DNA of 64,000 nt from Chondrus crispus (Eukaryota; Rhodophyta; Florideophyceae; Gigartinales; Gigartinaceae): assembly GCF_000350225.1 (NCBI RefSeq), contig NW_005179080.1, forward strand, positions 452,593-516,592, given 5' to 3'. A program made the translations under genes and the position numbers. Positions 42,564-52,366 of the stretch are shown piece after piece; position 1 is the stretch's first letter; each line of letters begins with the position of its first letter. Under the pieces are notes generated by a model. The model saw only the letters and a list, made by a program, of their open reading frames with translations. It was not told the origin of the DNA and made no database searches.

Positions 42564-45167
42564 TTATAACGTGATGATTTGGTCTACGACAGGAATCTCA
42601 TGCGTACGGCATCCTAATAAAAGCGCATCTAAATGGGCCTTCGAGAGGCCAAACTTCCGTTTGTGACGATCTATCCATTGTTTCAGTTCAGCTTCTTCTA
42701 GAAACGTCGCTTTGACATACATTTCTGTTCGCATCTGACCGGGGCAAGGGTAGATTCCAGTATGGTCGACGAGCGCAAGGTCCAATGTTCGAATGTCGAG
42801 CAGCATTTGCGATGCTGCAGCAGTATGGCTGCAATGCTGTACTCTCGAAAACCCTTCCAGCACCGCATCCATCCCCGCCTCACAAACCGCGAAAGCTAGC
42901 TTTTCTGCCGCTTTCGGGGGCAAGGACACATCTGAGTATCCACACTTTATTCTTGAAACCATTTCGGTAACAAATGGGGAGGCAGTTGATGCTGTCTCGT
43001 CCATTTCCACCCCACCTTGCTGGTGGAATGACCGGCAAGTCGCCGCGACGGTTGAAACTGCATCCCATCCACCGATAATATCCCATGCCAGGAGTTTGTA
43101 GATTGCTGTTTGCACTTCGATCCCAATAGAAAGTGCTGACCGCAGAGAAGCTAGTTGCAGACTTCCACCGTACTCTCTGAGGTTTGTATAGTGAGTCGAA
43201 ATACTCTCAATAAGATTAGCAAAGCGGCCTACTATGAGACAGAGTGTACCAATCTCCTCAGCTGCCACACATTGGTGGGTAACCAGCCCGGAGTGCCCCC
43301 AGGATTTTGACAGTAGCGCACTACCGCCATAATTGTACGTGTGAGAGCAATTCTCAGCTGTAGGGCTTTGCATTTGAAACTGAAGCTTAGAGTCGGGCCG
43401 AGTTGCTCTTTGAGTACTGTATTTTTTAGCAAAGGCCTTATAAACCTCCTTGACCGTAGGGTTAATAAAATCTGAAATGGTCTTCTCTTTCGGCTTCTCC
43501 AAAACCAAATCTTCGACTGACTTGAGCAATGGCTTGGATCTTGAAGCATGAATACTGTCATTCAATGCTACTGATGAATGCACTTGAGTGAGGAAGACTT
43601 CTGAGATAACGCCTACAGCATCTGGCAGGATTCCAGCTATTGCTACTGCGATCGTTGAATACTCCGATACCCACCGCAGTATTCCGGTAGAAGCTGGCGT
43701 GAACGTGACTACCGCGGGGCTGATGCATTCCGACATGATACTGGCGAATGGTTCATCTGGATTTTGGGTGTCACGGAAATTCTTCCTCTTTTCATCCAGG
43801 CGTCCACCCACACCATCAAAAGCATTCTTGAGCAACACAAACAAATCTCGTTCTGGGAGTTTAATTCGAATCCACGATTCTGGTGTGTTGGTATTCAAGA
43901 GGAGCTCTTCTACGCGACAAATATGACGATCTGCAAGCCATTCCATGCTCATGTCTTGAATTGCTGTTGATAAAGACGTCATGGCTTCGACTGCTTCAAC
44001 ACGTCTTAGGGAATTTCTTCGACGAACAGTTTTTCGCCCGCCGGGATTTATGATCACTGCTCCTCCTGGTAGTAAGACGACATCGGGGTTTGGTTTGTCT
44101 GGTTGCGACAGAACGACTGGTTCTTCCCTCTTTGATATTCGCAGTGACTCAAATGCCAATCTCGCGTCTGTAAGCTTCTCCAACAGGGATTTTGCAGCGT
44201 CAGCCACATTCAAAAAGGAAGAGCACTTCTCTCGAAGCAGTTCGGGTTTTAGATGGGAGAGCAGACCTGCGGCAAGTGCCGAGAATTGTTGAAAGGGAGG
44301 GCTAGGAAAACTGCGTTGAGTACTGCCCTCCCAACAACGCCACCAAATGCGCGCTTCTTGCTCGTCATAGGGAAAGTCTGCAGGAAAGTGAAGAACGCTA
44401 GAGAACTGCAGCAGCAAGCTCTGCACCCTCGAGAAAAAGAATTGTGCTTTTTGGCATGCTTTCGCTTCTACAAGGAGGGCCATCTCGAAAAGCTGCTTCG
44501 CCTCTTCTCCAAAAATATGAAAGACGTAGGAAAGAAATTGAGATGATGCCCCGAAGTGGTTGAAGTCCGATATGCATTTCGCGTAGCCGACTGGATCGAA
44601 GCGTAGACAAGATTCACGCAGGGATGATCGTAGCATTTGCATAGAACCAGCGACGGAAAGAGCTACAGAATCCGCGAGCGGTCGCAGACAAGTGTACCTC
44701 TGATCCATTCGAACTGGAGCTGTCGCGTTGAGAGACTCGAACTTGACACTGGCATCGGTGACCTTTCCGGCATTATTTTGTTCCAACCCGTCATCGACCG
44801 CCTTCGCTACCAGTTGAATGCTTTTGATGTGCATGATAGTGGCCTTCATTTCTAGAAGGAATTTGCGCCTCGCTGATAACTTGGACCACTTGCTTCTCAA
44901 CTCCTTGTAACCATTGGAAGCTGAGCGGAGACTTGCCTTAGAATCTCGGCATTGATCTCGAAGAAACTGCGCGCACTGGGTTACGCTGATGATTCGATCA
45001 TGAACGCTGCTGCTCGGCACGAAAGTTTTGGAAACCTGTAAAATGCGGCGTTGCTTTGCCTCTATCTCGGCGTGCAGATCATCACCAAGTTTCGGATAGT
45101 TTCTGTCTGGTACGCTTCCCGCACTAGACGAATCCATTTCTTCGGGAGAATGTCCTTTCTTCGACAT
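42564..45167 (-). CDS. VPS50: VPS50/syndetin-like subunit of the EARP tethering complex
   Basis: 867 residues from the ATG ending at 45167, no intron visible. The N-terminal third is helical and charged (LHAEIEAKQRRILQVSKTF, later LSARRKFLLEMKATIMHIKS), as in Vps51/Vps54-type rod proteins. The C-terminal 220 residues match the syndetin/DUF2451 domain: a Cys-Ser pair in FSRVQHCSHT, then MLLDIRTLDLAL, ending MYVKATFLEEAELKQWID with the following basic segment, which parallels the YIKAYYLTE..WI block of VPS50. VPS50 replaces VPS54 in GARP to make EARP, which tethers endosomal vesicles for recycling. The middle region is weakly conserved, so the call rests on the C-terminus. It is followed on the same strand by sequence of unknown function. 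Confidence 0.7.
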   Translation of the reverse strand: MSKKGHSPEEMDSSSAGSVPDRNYPKLGDDLHAEIEAKQRRILQVSKTFVPSSSVHDRIISVTQCAQFLRDQCRDSKASLRSASNGYKELRSKWSKLSARRKFLLEMKATIMHIKSIQLVAKAVDDGLEQNNAGKVTDASVKFESLNATAPVRMDQRYTCLRPLADSVALSVAGSMQMLRSSLRESCLRFDPVGYAKCISDFNHFGASSQFLSYVFHIFGEEAKQLFEMALLVEAKACQKAQFFFSRVQSLLLQFSSVLHFPADFPYDEQEARIWWRCWEGSTQRSFPSPPFQQFSALAAGLLSHLKPELLREKCSSFLNVADAAKSLLEKLTDARLAFESLRISKREEPVVLSQPDKPNPDVVLLPGGAVIINPGGRKTVRRRNSLRRVEAVEAMTSLSTAIQDMSMEWLADRHICRVEELLLNTNTPESWIRIKLPERDLFVLLKNAFDGVGGRLDEKRKNFRDTQNPDEPFASIMSECISPAVVTFTPASTGILRWVSEYSTIAVAIAGILPDAVGVISEVFLTQVHSSVALNDSIHASRSKPLLKSVEDLVLEKPKEKTISDFINPTVKEVYKAFAKKYSTQRATRPDSKLQFQMQSPTAENCSHTYNYGGSALLSKSWGHSGLVTHQCVAAEEIGTLCLIVGRFANLIESISTHYTNLREYGGSLQLASLRSALSIGIEVQTAIYKLLAWDIIGGWDAVSTVAATCRSFHQQGGVEMDETASTASPFVTEMVSRIKCGYSDVSLPPKAAEKLAFAVCEAGMDAVLEGFSRVQHCSHTAAASQMLLDIRTLDLALVDHTGIYPCPGQMRTEMYVKATFLEEAELKQWIDRHKRKFGLSKAHLDALLLGCRTHEIPVVDQIITL

Positions 45168-45610
45168 GACTCCATGCTTGAGTTTGTAGATATGTTCTCA
45201 AGGTAGACGGAAGTGCGTGAGACCAGGTGACTTGCTCCCTGCGGTACTGTACACTGTACGGCAACTTGGACATCAGAAAGGACAATGGAAAGGAAGCGGC
45301 TAATAAATTAAGGCGACAGAAGTGTGAAAAAACGAATCCCGCCTAGCCCGTCATCATGGAGCAAATGCCATATTTTGCATACAGTCTTGTATGCGTGACT
45401 TGTACAGGGGCGAATGGCCCTGACTTTTCTTTTACTACCCTCAGGGTCCCTGAAGGGTAGCAATTTTTTTCCTCACATGTTCCTTCGATAACCCTTATAC
45501 TGTATCTACGGGAAGAGTTCTTGCAGAAACGTAAAGTGTGAATAATCAGCTTTATGAAACCAACGCGTGTGGCAGTTATGACTTCGCCATGCTCGTACAC
45601 TCAATATCCA
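45168..45610. other. Intergenic, between VPS50 and TIMELESS genes
   Basis: 443 bp between the start of VPS50 and the stop of TIMELESS, both on the minus strand. It must hold the VPS50 promoter and the TIMELESS 3' end. The inverted pair ACTACCCTCAGGG/CCCTGAAGGGTAG at about 45434-45462 forms a hairpin; its role is unknown. Confidence 0.45.
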
Positions 45611-48600
45611 TTATTCGCTATCTGCATCATTCAGAACAACTCTGCGCCGCTTCAATGGTCGCCTTGATGACGGCTTCGAGTCTGGTGTCGATGGCGTCTT
45701 GCCTGTTCCATTTTGTGACTTGAGTTGCACTTTCCCGAGCCTGACGCCTGGACTTTTCTCTGCATCGCTGTTTGCATCATTGGAATTTTCTTCAGAGACA
45801 GCACTGGAGTGGTGCAACTCGATATGTTTGGTCGATGCCTCTTTCCCAAATGCTTCTCCTATGGTTTTCTCCAATGCAGCCCCAGAGTCATCTGATTCCT
45901 CCGAATTCGTCTGCCGAGAAATTTGACGTCTACGGCGATTGGCTCGAGGACCATCCAGCTCTCCTGGTGGGGAGACATCCCGTTCGGAATCTGTCAAATT
46001 CAGATCACCTTCTGCATATTCATCGCTACTGTAGAAGACTCTTTCCGGCTGCTTGATTTGTTTCTTCTCTTTCCGCGTTCGCTCTACCTTCTTGGGCTTC
46101 TTGCGACTCTTTCCGCGCATTTTGCCCACCAAAACTTCATCGTCGGAAGCAAATGGGTCGAAGCGCTCTCGTGAGGCGCGCCTCCTCTTTGCAGCCCGAA
46201 GTCGACAGAATGGTACCTCTTTTTCACTCTGGGGATCTGCTACAACCTTTTCCTTCGCAGAATCCTTGTCTGGGAGAGGTGTGTCGTCATGTTCTGGCTC
46301 TGACTCGGATGACTCAAATCCATTTCCTAGGTTGAGGTTATCAAGATCATCTACGTCCTCGTCCTCCCCTATTACAGCACGTTCGCGCCGTCTCTCAACC
46401 ACTTTTTTTCGGAACTGCTGGTTCCCCTTCCTTTTTCTGGGCTTCCTTTCAGAATTTCTTCTTTCGCTTTCTTCAAAATCGAGATTGCCGGGATGGTTAA
46501 TCACGAGAGCAGAGACGTCGGATTCGTTTCCGGAATCGAAGGCTCCATTCGAGTCGTTAAGTACAGCATCTCTTTGTCTCGCAGACGTCATGTATTGGTG
46601 GCAACTACCTTTGTCCATTGGAAAGAACACGTCAAGTGTGAGACCGGGGCTCAGAGCGAGCCATGAGAAGAAGCTCCTCGTGGCGTCCCTAGCAAAGACT
46701 GAGAAACGCTCTAGCACGGAATCGTGTAGGACTATTCCGGTGTTCATCGCCTCTAAGACAATACCAAGCAAGTGCATGGTGCCGAACGTGAAAAATTGAC
46801 CACACATCGCACCTCGTTCTTTCACTTTGGCAACTCTCCACACAGCAGCAACAACATGCGCGCTCTTGGCAACAACAGTTGGAGCCAGAAGTGGTCCAGA
46901 TCCCTCAGGAACGTTGTGAATTGTTCCAGCCAGTGATGAGGCATTACATACTGCTGCCCTTAAAGGCAACAGTAAAGTTTGCAGAGCTTTGGCGTGAGCA
47001 AATCTCCTTATGATTCCAATACTCTCCACTTCCTGCAATTCCGGTTCGTCCGACTTGGTTTCGTCCGGTGGTTCTGCCCTTTCTTCCCCAACAATGTCCG
47101 CTGTTGCCCTATCTGCGAGATTTACCTGTTCATCGGCTTTTTGAGAAGATAAGAGATCTTCCTTTGAAGTCGTTAAGTCATCATCAGCGGGCCCCTCTGG
47201 CCTCACAGGGTTGCCCGACTGGGACTCAATTTCAGCTTTTGCCGGCTTGTCTTTACTGCCTTGCCCAGCCACAGAAATCTCTCCCACGGTCCCCTCTTCT
47301 GTGACGGCCTGCTCACCTACGCTCGAGGTCTTGTGATTGCTAACTTCCTCCGTAAGCAGATTTTGAGCGCTTGCGGACGAATCCTTAGCCTTATCTTCAT
47401 TAGTTTCAACGGAATATCCGTCTTTTTGGTTGGCTGTTTTTCTCACTCTCTTCTTCTTCGCAACTTGCAGATGAGCCAGTTCTTGTTCATCCAAAAGAAT
47501 TGTTGTGAACGCGTGAGTTACTTCTACGATATTGCTCAGGTGTCGGAAAGAATAAATCTTAGAGGAGTATTCTTTTGCAAGATCTGCAGGCACGTTCAGA
47601 AACGCTGGTTCTTCGAAGAGTTGTTCAATTGTGTTTAGGGCCACCTCACGGGGGGTCAATGAGTTGCTGTCATTCGTCTTCACTTCTTGCTCGTTCTCGT
47701 TGCCCTGATGATCTAACTCATCTTTGGCAGCGTTCCTCTTCGAAGCCATACCTTGAAGCATTTTCATCATCTGCAGAATCGCAAACGTTGACAATTCTAC
47801 GTCTCGAACCTTTTTATCATCCTTGGAATCACTCTTCACGGACTCGCATGATTCGATAAGGATGCGAAAGACGAGACGAAACGTGTCTAGTTCAATCCCT
47901 GCCTCTACAGCTCTCCATTCGGTCTTCATGATCTTGAAATCTGAAGCCAGAACTGACTTCATACAATTTTCGTGCACTTCAGATAATGCCGGCTTGCTTG
48001 CACCGGACGTGTCTTTGAAGACTTTGCCATAACGCTCGCGCTGGAAACCTACTACCGAGCCCAACAGAGACACAAGGGAGCGCTGGGATCTCATAACGGC
48101 TTCAGCTTCGTCACCGAAAGATCGTGTCTTTGTTTCTTCAATTCGTTGCCGCAACTCAGGCAGTAAGTATTGAAAGCAAACGTCGATTAGCTCCACCGTT
48201 AGAGTCGACATACCCTTCAGGCCTTCCTCTTGTAGATCTTTGCGCATAACATCAGCGAGAAAGCTCTTGTGTTTCTGCGATTTCATGGTTTGGGTCCGAC
48301 CTTTAACGGCAACCCTGCAAAGAATGTCAGAATTTATCTTCACCGCCTCCTGGAATGACCGCCTCGGATTGAGCGATGGTTTGGATTGAATAGCATTGCG
48401 AACCGAAACAACCCTCTTTGAAGCAACATTCAAGACCAAACTAGAACGATTGGTTGCGTCAGTGTCTCCTGCAGGGATAGAGGGGGCTTGGTTTGCTGAG
48501 TTTTGACGGGCTGCGGATTTGGCAATGAGCCCCCCAGAAAAACGACTTGACCACCTCGCAGATTTAGTGATGGCACGAGATCCACCGATGAAAGCCCGTT

Positions 48601-49672
48601 CTCGCTGAAGAGCATCTCGAATTTTGGATGTCTTAGTTCTTGATACCGCTTGTTTTTTATGCTTTTGGGGAACTCCAATCCCAGGACCGCTGCTACTGAC
48701 TAACTCTTGGCCCTGGGCTGTGGACTTGAGGGTTGACTCTTCGGGTGTTTCGTCAAAAACGCTCTTCGGCATAGTGGATGTGGAAAGCCCCTTCTTTGAG
48801 TGTTCATCCACTACATCGATAAAACTTTCTTTGCAGCGCTTATTTTTGTAGAATGTGTGCATTTCTCGAGGGCTGCTATGTCTGTAGGTCTGTGCATAGA
48901 TGTCCGAGACCATAAATACAAGATCTGTGTACTGCGCCGCAGCATCCTCCTTGGACGAGAATAGAATAGAAATAGTGGAATAGAAGTCTGAGTCAACCAA
49001 AGAACCCACAAGGGCCAGATGAACGCCCTTATCCCGTAGAGTAATGTCATCTCCAACTTCTGCACGAGGGGGGGACAAAATGTTGCGAAAAAAGCAAAGG
49101 ATGTTGTCAATTCGCGCATCCTCAAGCTGCGACTCTTTGGCAGGGGCCAAGGCATCCTGTTTTTCTGCTTTGCGATCAATGTAGTATTGAAAAAGGGAGA
49201 CGAAAGCGTGAAGGGCGGGACGGTTACAGGCGATATCGGCGCGAAATTTGTGAAAATGCAAATCGAGGTTGCAGCCCGGCCTGAGAAATTCGTTGTCTTT
49301 TGTAATGGGTATCGACAAGACGGAGAGGACTCGCAAAGTCTGGTAGACACAGACACTCCAGCGTTTGCGTTTTCGATGACTAGTCGGATCTCCGTCGATG
49401 GCTGCAACGAGGGGTAAGAGAGCTGATTTGACGATGTGTTGCTCGCCGATGAGGCGGCGAACTGGCATAGCATTTAGCGGGTCTTCCGAATTGACGGTGT
49501 AGAAGAGATCCTTGAGGGCGTCGACTGCAGTGTCGTCAACAACAGCCAGTGGTGAGATTCCTGGAAGGGAGGAATGCGAGACGGTTGTGCGGATGTCCTG
49601 GAGAACTTGGGACAAAGCACGAAGGGTCTTGTTATTGAGAGTCGCCGCAGAGATGGAGTTTTCTTCCTTCAT
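45611..49672 (-). CDS. TIMELESS: TIMELESS/Tof1/Swi1-type fork protection protein
   Basis: 1353 residues from the ATG at 49672 (MKEENSISAATLNNKTL). The frame is open upstream to 50005, but that part runs into the divergent promoter and lacks family resemblance. Residues 1-260 resemble the TIMELESS N-terminal helical repeats (VRRLIGEQHIVKSALLPLV, VLSVLSIPITKDNEFLRP, ILCFFRNILSPPRAE). The last third is highly charged, with acidic clusters and Lys/Arg runs and many Ser, as in other Tof1/TIMELESS C-termini. The protein works with TIPIN/Csm3 at replication forks, stabilising them and passing checkpoint signals. No intron visible. RAD9, another checkpoint gene, lies 4 kb away. Confidence 0.75.
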   Translation of the reverse strand: MKEENSISAATLNNKTLRALSQVLQDIRTTVSHSSLPGISPLAVVDDTAVDALKDLFYTVNSEDPLNAMPVRRLIGEQHIVKSALLPLVAAIDGDPTSHRKRKRWSVCVYQTLRVLSVLSIPITKDNEFLRPGCNLDLHFHKFRADIACNRPALHAFVSLFQYYIDRKAEKQDALAPAKESQLEDARIDNILCFFRNILSPPRAEVGDDITLRDKGVHLALVGSLVDSDFYSTISILFSSKEDAAAQYTDLVFMVSDIYAQTYRHSSPREMHTFYKNKRCKESFIDVVDEHSKKGLSTSTMPKSVFDETPEESTLKSTAQGQELVSSSGPGIGVPQKHKKQAVSRTKTSKIRDALQRERAFIGGSRAITKSARWSSRFSGGLIAKSAARQNSANQAPSIPAGDTDATNRSSLVLNVASKRVVSVRNAIQSKPSLNPRRSFQEAVKINSDILCRVAVKGRTQTMKSQKHKSFLADVMRKDLQEEGLKGMSTLTVELIDVCFQYLLPELRQRIEETKTRSFGDEAEAVMRSQRSLVSLLGSVVGFQRERYGKVFKDTSGASKPALSEVHENCMKSVLASDFKIMKTEWRAVEAGIELDTFRLVFRILIESCESVKSDSKDDKKVRDVELSTFAILQMMKMLQGMASKRNAAKDELDHQGNENEQEVKTNDSNSLTPREVALNTIEQLFEEPAFLNVPADLAKEYSSKIYSFRHLSNIVEVTHAFTTILLDEQELAHLQVAKKKRVRKTANQKDGYSVETNEDKAKDSSASAQNLLTEEVSNHKTSSVGEQAVTEEGTVGEISVAGQGSKDKPAKAEIESQSGNPVRPEGPADDDLTTSKEDLLSSQKADEQVNLADRATADIVGEERAEPPDETKSDEPELQEVESIGIIRRFAHAKALQTLLLPLRAAVCNASSLAGTIHNVPEGSGPLLAPTVVAKSAHVVAAVWRVAKVKERGAMCGQFFTFGTMHLLGIVLEAMNTGIVLHDSVLERFSVFARDATRSFFSWLALSPGLTLDVFFPMDKGSCHQYMTSARQRDAVLNDSNGAFDSGNESDVSALVINHPGNLDFEESERRNSERKPRKRKGNQQFRKKVVERRRERAVIGEDEDVDDLDNLNLGNGFESSESEPEHDDTPLPDKDSAKEKVVADPQSEKEVPFCRLRAAKRRRASRERFDPFASDDEVLVGKMRGKSRKKPKKVERTRKEKKQIKQPERVFYSSDEYAEGDLNLTDSERDVSPPGELDGPRANRRRRQISRQTNSEESDDSGAALEKTIGEAFGKEASTKHIELHHSSAVSEENSNDANSDAEKSPGVRLGKVQLKSQNGTGKTPSTPDSKPSSRRPLKRRRVVLNDADSE

Positions 49673-50091
49673 TTTTGTTGAGTGGAGGTGGCGCGAAGAC
49701 CAAGGAACGGGTGTCGTACCGTGGTGGTGGCGAGTGTCTATACGACTGGGAAGTGGGAAGCGGATGCCAGAGTTGAGTTGTTGTGGATGCCGACCCACTT
49801 TCTTTTTCGCGCCAAATGTGTGTTTTGGTTTTTGTCGCAAGGCTGTCACCATTCTGACATTAGATCGCAGATCTAATTTCTGAAAAATTTCTGGATTGAC
49901 GTGGGACAAAAGCAGAGCCGGAGTGACGTGGACGACCTCGATTGGGGTGCATCGCATGCTCTTCGGCTTTGCAGTAGGTCCATCCTTTGCATCAACCATA
50001 ATCACCGTGTCGTCGTATTATATTCAAAGAGATTTCAATCTCCGGACCCGACCCATCGATTCTCTGCAAAGACAATCGCTGCGAACCAGTC
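49673..50091. promoter_or_regulatory. Divergent promoter region, TIMELESS and PsbQ-like
   Basis: 419 bp between two outward-facing start codons. An AT-rich TTATATTC at 50018-50025, about 70 bp before the PsbQ-like ATG, is the only TATA-like word noticed. Bidirectional use is inferred from layout. Confidence 0.4.
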
Positions 50092-50757
50092 ATGTCTTCA
50101 CCAAGCACAGCTGCAGTTGCATTCAACGTCCCTACCCTGCCCACGCGTCGAGGGCGTCATTTGCGACCTGGGAGTCGAGCTGTGACATGTCAAGCGCATG
50201 TCACATCAGCTCAATCGCGTCGAACCTTTCTGCGTGATGTCGCCTGTACGGGTGTAGCCACCGTAGGCCTTCTATCGCTACTTCCGGCGCCATGTCGTGC
50301 AGTCGAAACACTGTCCTCGCTGGAAAAGAATGTAGTCCCCGTCGTCATGTGTCGCAAGATCATGTCGCCAGTGCGGCGGTACATCGAGGAGGGTGAGTGG
50401 GACAAAGGGCGTACAAACGTCAACTACTGTACGCGGGTTTTGGCCTTGCGCAAACGAATGAAGGACGCAGCGGAGCAATTGGACGGCGATGCTTTTTATG
50501 ATGCCATGGATATAATGGGTGAGATGACTAACACCATGACCCAACTCGACGCCAGCTTGTACACCCCGATTTTCATCCCTTCGGACGAGGGCATTTCCGT
50601 CGAGCAGAAAAAGTATCAGAAAGAAGCCATGCTTTTCTATAATGATGCATTGCAATATCTCGATACGTTTTTGAGTAAGGTCCCAGGGGAAGCTCTTGAG
50701 AAAGCAAAGCTGGCAGCGGCAAAAGCAAAGTATGAGATTAGATTCGAGTTCGAATGA
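50092..50757 (+). CDS. PsbQ-like thylakoid lumen protein of photosystem II
   Basis: 221 residues from ATG 50092. The first 40 residues are basic and hydroxylated, as in plastid transit peptides. Residues 43-70 form a twin-arginine lumen signal (SRRTFLRDVACTGVATVGLL, then LPAPCRA with probable cleavage before Val71). The mature part (about 150 residues) is all-helical with repeated heptads, fitting the four-helix bundle of PsbQ (YIEEGEWDKGRTNVNYC, MGEMTNTMTQLDASLYTPIF, FYNDALQYLDTFLSKVP). Red algae have a PsbQ' subunit of the oxygen-evolving complex of this size. Another small lumenal helical protein remains possible. It converges on the farnesyltransferase gene with a 161-bp gap. Confidence 0.6.
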   Translation: MSSPSTAAVAFNVPTLPTRRGRHLRPGSRAVTCQAHVTSAQSRRTFLRDVACTGVATVGLLSLLPAPCRAVETLSSLEKNVVPVVMCRKIMSPVRRYIEEGEWDKGRTNVNYCTRVLALRKRMKDAAEQLDGDAFYDAMDIMGEMTNTMTQLDASLYTPIFIPSDEGISVEQKKYQKEAMLFYNDALQYLDTFLSKVPGEALEKAKLAAAKAKYEIRFEFE

Positions 50758-50918
50758 GAGCAGCGTTTGTGGATATGTAAAATCGCAAACGTGCCTCTTG
50801 TGCGTGCACCGAGTACGCCTGATTATGATATCCGGACCGAATGAATTGTTGTACAGCTACTGCCTCGGGTTCCGAGGGACAAACTTTCAAGGCCGAAGGC
50901 TAAGTCCTATCAATCTGG

Positions 50919-51887
50919 TCATCCTTTGATAGGTCTCCCCGGATCCGCGGCTTTCATCTCCCAATATTTTTTGCGAATGGGATCAACGCCTGAGGCAAGA
51001 ATTTGGCAATGCTTTCTAACTTCACTCGCCTCGGACGAAGACGCGTTGAGCACAAGGAATCTCCTTGCCGGGATGCAACCAGCATCCACCTCAAGGCATT
51101 CAACAGCCTTGGCCTTCGCAGCTGCAATGCTCAGCCCGCTCTTCCCCATGGCATGTATGTAGTTCCACACGGCTTCATTTCTCGGTGCTTTCTCGACGAT
51201 CTCAAGGGCAAATGTCATTTCATCGTCATTGCGAGCGCCCTCGACCAGACCGGTAACAAGCCATCTGTGATTCCAAGCAGAGTTGTTTCTGAGGTCTGTT
51301 CGAATGAACCACTCAGTTGCATCGAGCTCGCCCTCCGTCAGGCCGTGGTCTCGGACGAGCCAGTGCCGGTGGCACCAGGCGTGATAATTTTTCTCGTCGC
51401 CGTTGAGAGCGACATCCGTAAACTGAATCTCCGTCTGCAGTAGATTTCCAGACTCCGCCGCAAAACGTCTATGCTCCCATGCCTGATAGTTTTTCTCATT
51501 CTTCGAAATGATTTTCGCTGTGAATCCAAGCTCGATAGCCCACAGGGCAGGGTTGTTCTCTGCCAGGGTGGCAACTACCTCACGCCGTAACATCCACGCT
51601 GTGGGACTGGAATTCTGTAGGATGATGGCGCGAGATGTGAGATCTAAAGCGCGCTTGGAACGCTCTTTGCTTTTCTTGACGGCGTAAAGCAAACCGAATA
51701 CGTGTCTAAATTCGTCTGAAAGATTGATCGTTAGAACCGGTGAGAATTCTACAGGGCTGTATTCAAAACCCTTCCATTCGTCAAGGTTGACGTCGATACT
51801 CTCAGCGTTATCGGCGTCGGTGGCTGTGGGGTTTGCCGCTTCGGGGGTAGCATTGGGCGCCTCCTGTGAAGCTTGTTCAGTGCCCAT
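50919..51887 (-). CDS. FNTA: Protein farnesyltransferase/geranylgeranyltransferase I alpha subunit
   Basis: 322 residues from the ATG at 51887 (MGTEQASQEAPN). A longer frame begins upstream but its extra residues look like untranslated leader. The PFTA helical-hairpin repeats are clear: SPTAWMLRREVVATL, NYQAWEHRRFAAE, NYHAWCHRHWLVRD, NNSAWNHRWLVTG and NEAVWNYIHAMG, each with the invariant Trp and the (W)xxR/H pattern. Length matches the family (about 330-380). With a beta subunit the enzyme attaches farnesyl or geranylgeranyl groups to CaaX proteins in the cytosol. Divergent from RPC5, convergent with the PsbQ-like gene. No intron. Confidence 0.92.
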   Translation of the reverse strand: MGTEQASQEAPNATPEAANPTATDADNAESIDVNLDEWKGFEYSPVEFSPVLTINLSDEFRHVFGLLYAVKKSKERSKRALDLTSRAIILQNSSPTAWMLRREVVATLAENNPALWAIELGFTAKIISKNEKNYQAWEHRRFAAESGNLLQTEIQFTDVALNGDEKNYHAWCHRHWLVRDHGLTEGELDATEWFIRTDLRNNSAWNHRWLVTGLVEGARNDDEMTFALEIVEKAPRNEAVWNYIHAMGKSGLSIAAAKAKAVECLEVDAGCIPARRFLVLNASSSEASEVRKHCQILASGVDPIRKKYWEMKAADPGRPIKG

Positions 51888-52366
51888 TGTCGTAAAGGGT
51901 TGAACAGAATTGAATAGGCCAGATGTGGATGGCGATGAGAACACGCACCACCGAGTTGTGACGAGATGAATACATATAAAGTCTCTAAAGCGTAATGTTT
52001 TGGGCATGAAAGCAAAAATTCCATTTTTTTGGAAAAAAAAGAAACAAAAGTAAACTCGGATCAATTTTCATGTCTTACACGTGTAGAACATGACTTGCTG
52101 GATATCGCAGTTTACAGGAGGTCCGCGCGAGGTTTCCATTTTTTGGACGGCGCGTACATGAGCACGACAAAAAGTTACTACTCAACCTGCATGTCGACGT
52201 CGGCTTCAATTTCTGTCCATAACTCAACGTCTTTCACTCAGTGCGATACTGTTCTACCTTGCTGAAACCAAGTTATCCTTCAGTCTTCAGTTCTTCGTAA
52301 ATGGCTCTTTTAAATCCACTCAACTCATGCGAATAATATCAGCCACTCCCGGTGGCCTCCAAGACC
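51888..52366. promoter_or_regulatory. Divergent promoter region, FNTA and RPC5
   Basis: 479 bp between start codons. On the minus strand TTTATATGTA (about 51971-51980) is a weak TATA-like word 85-95 bp before the FNTA start. A poly-A/T run is at 52020-52050. Promoter role inferred from layout. Confidence 0.35.

Noticed and set aside
49673..50005. Upstream extension of the TIMELESS frame
   Set aside because: It lacks resemblance to the family and would consume most of the divergent promoter; the ATG at 49672 fits the known N-terminus better.
51888..52064. Upstream extension of the farnesyltransferase alpha frame
   Set aside because: The extra residues are hydrophobic and unlike the family; the ATG at 51887 gives a typical acidic N-terminus.
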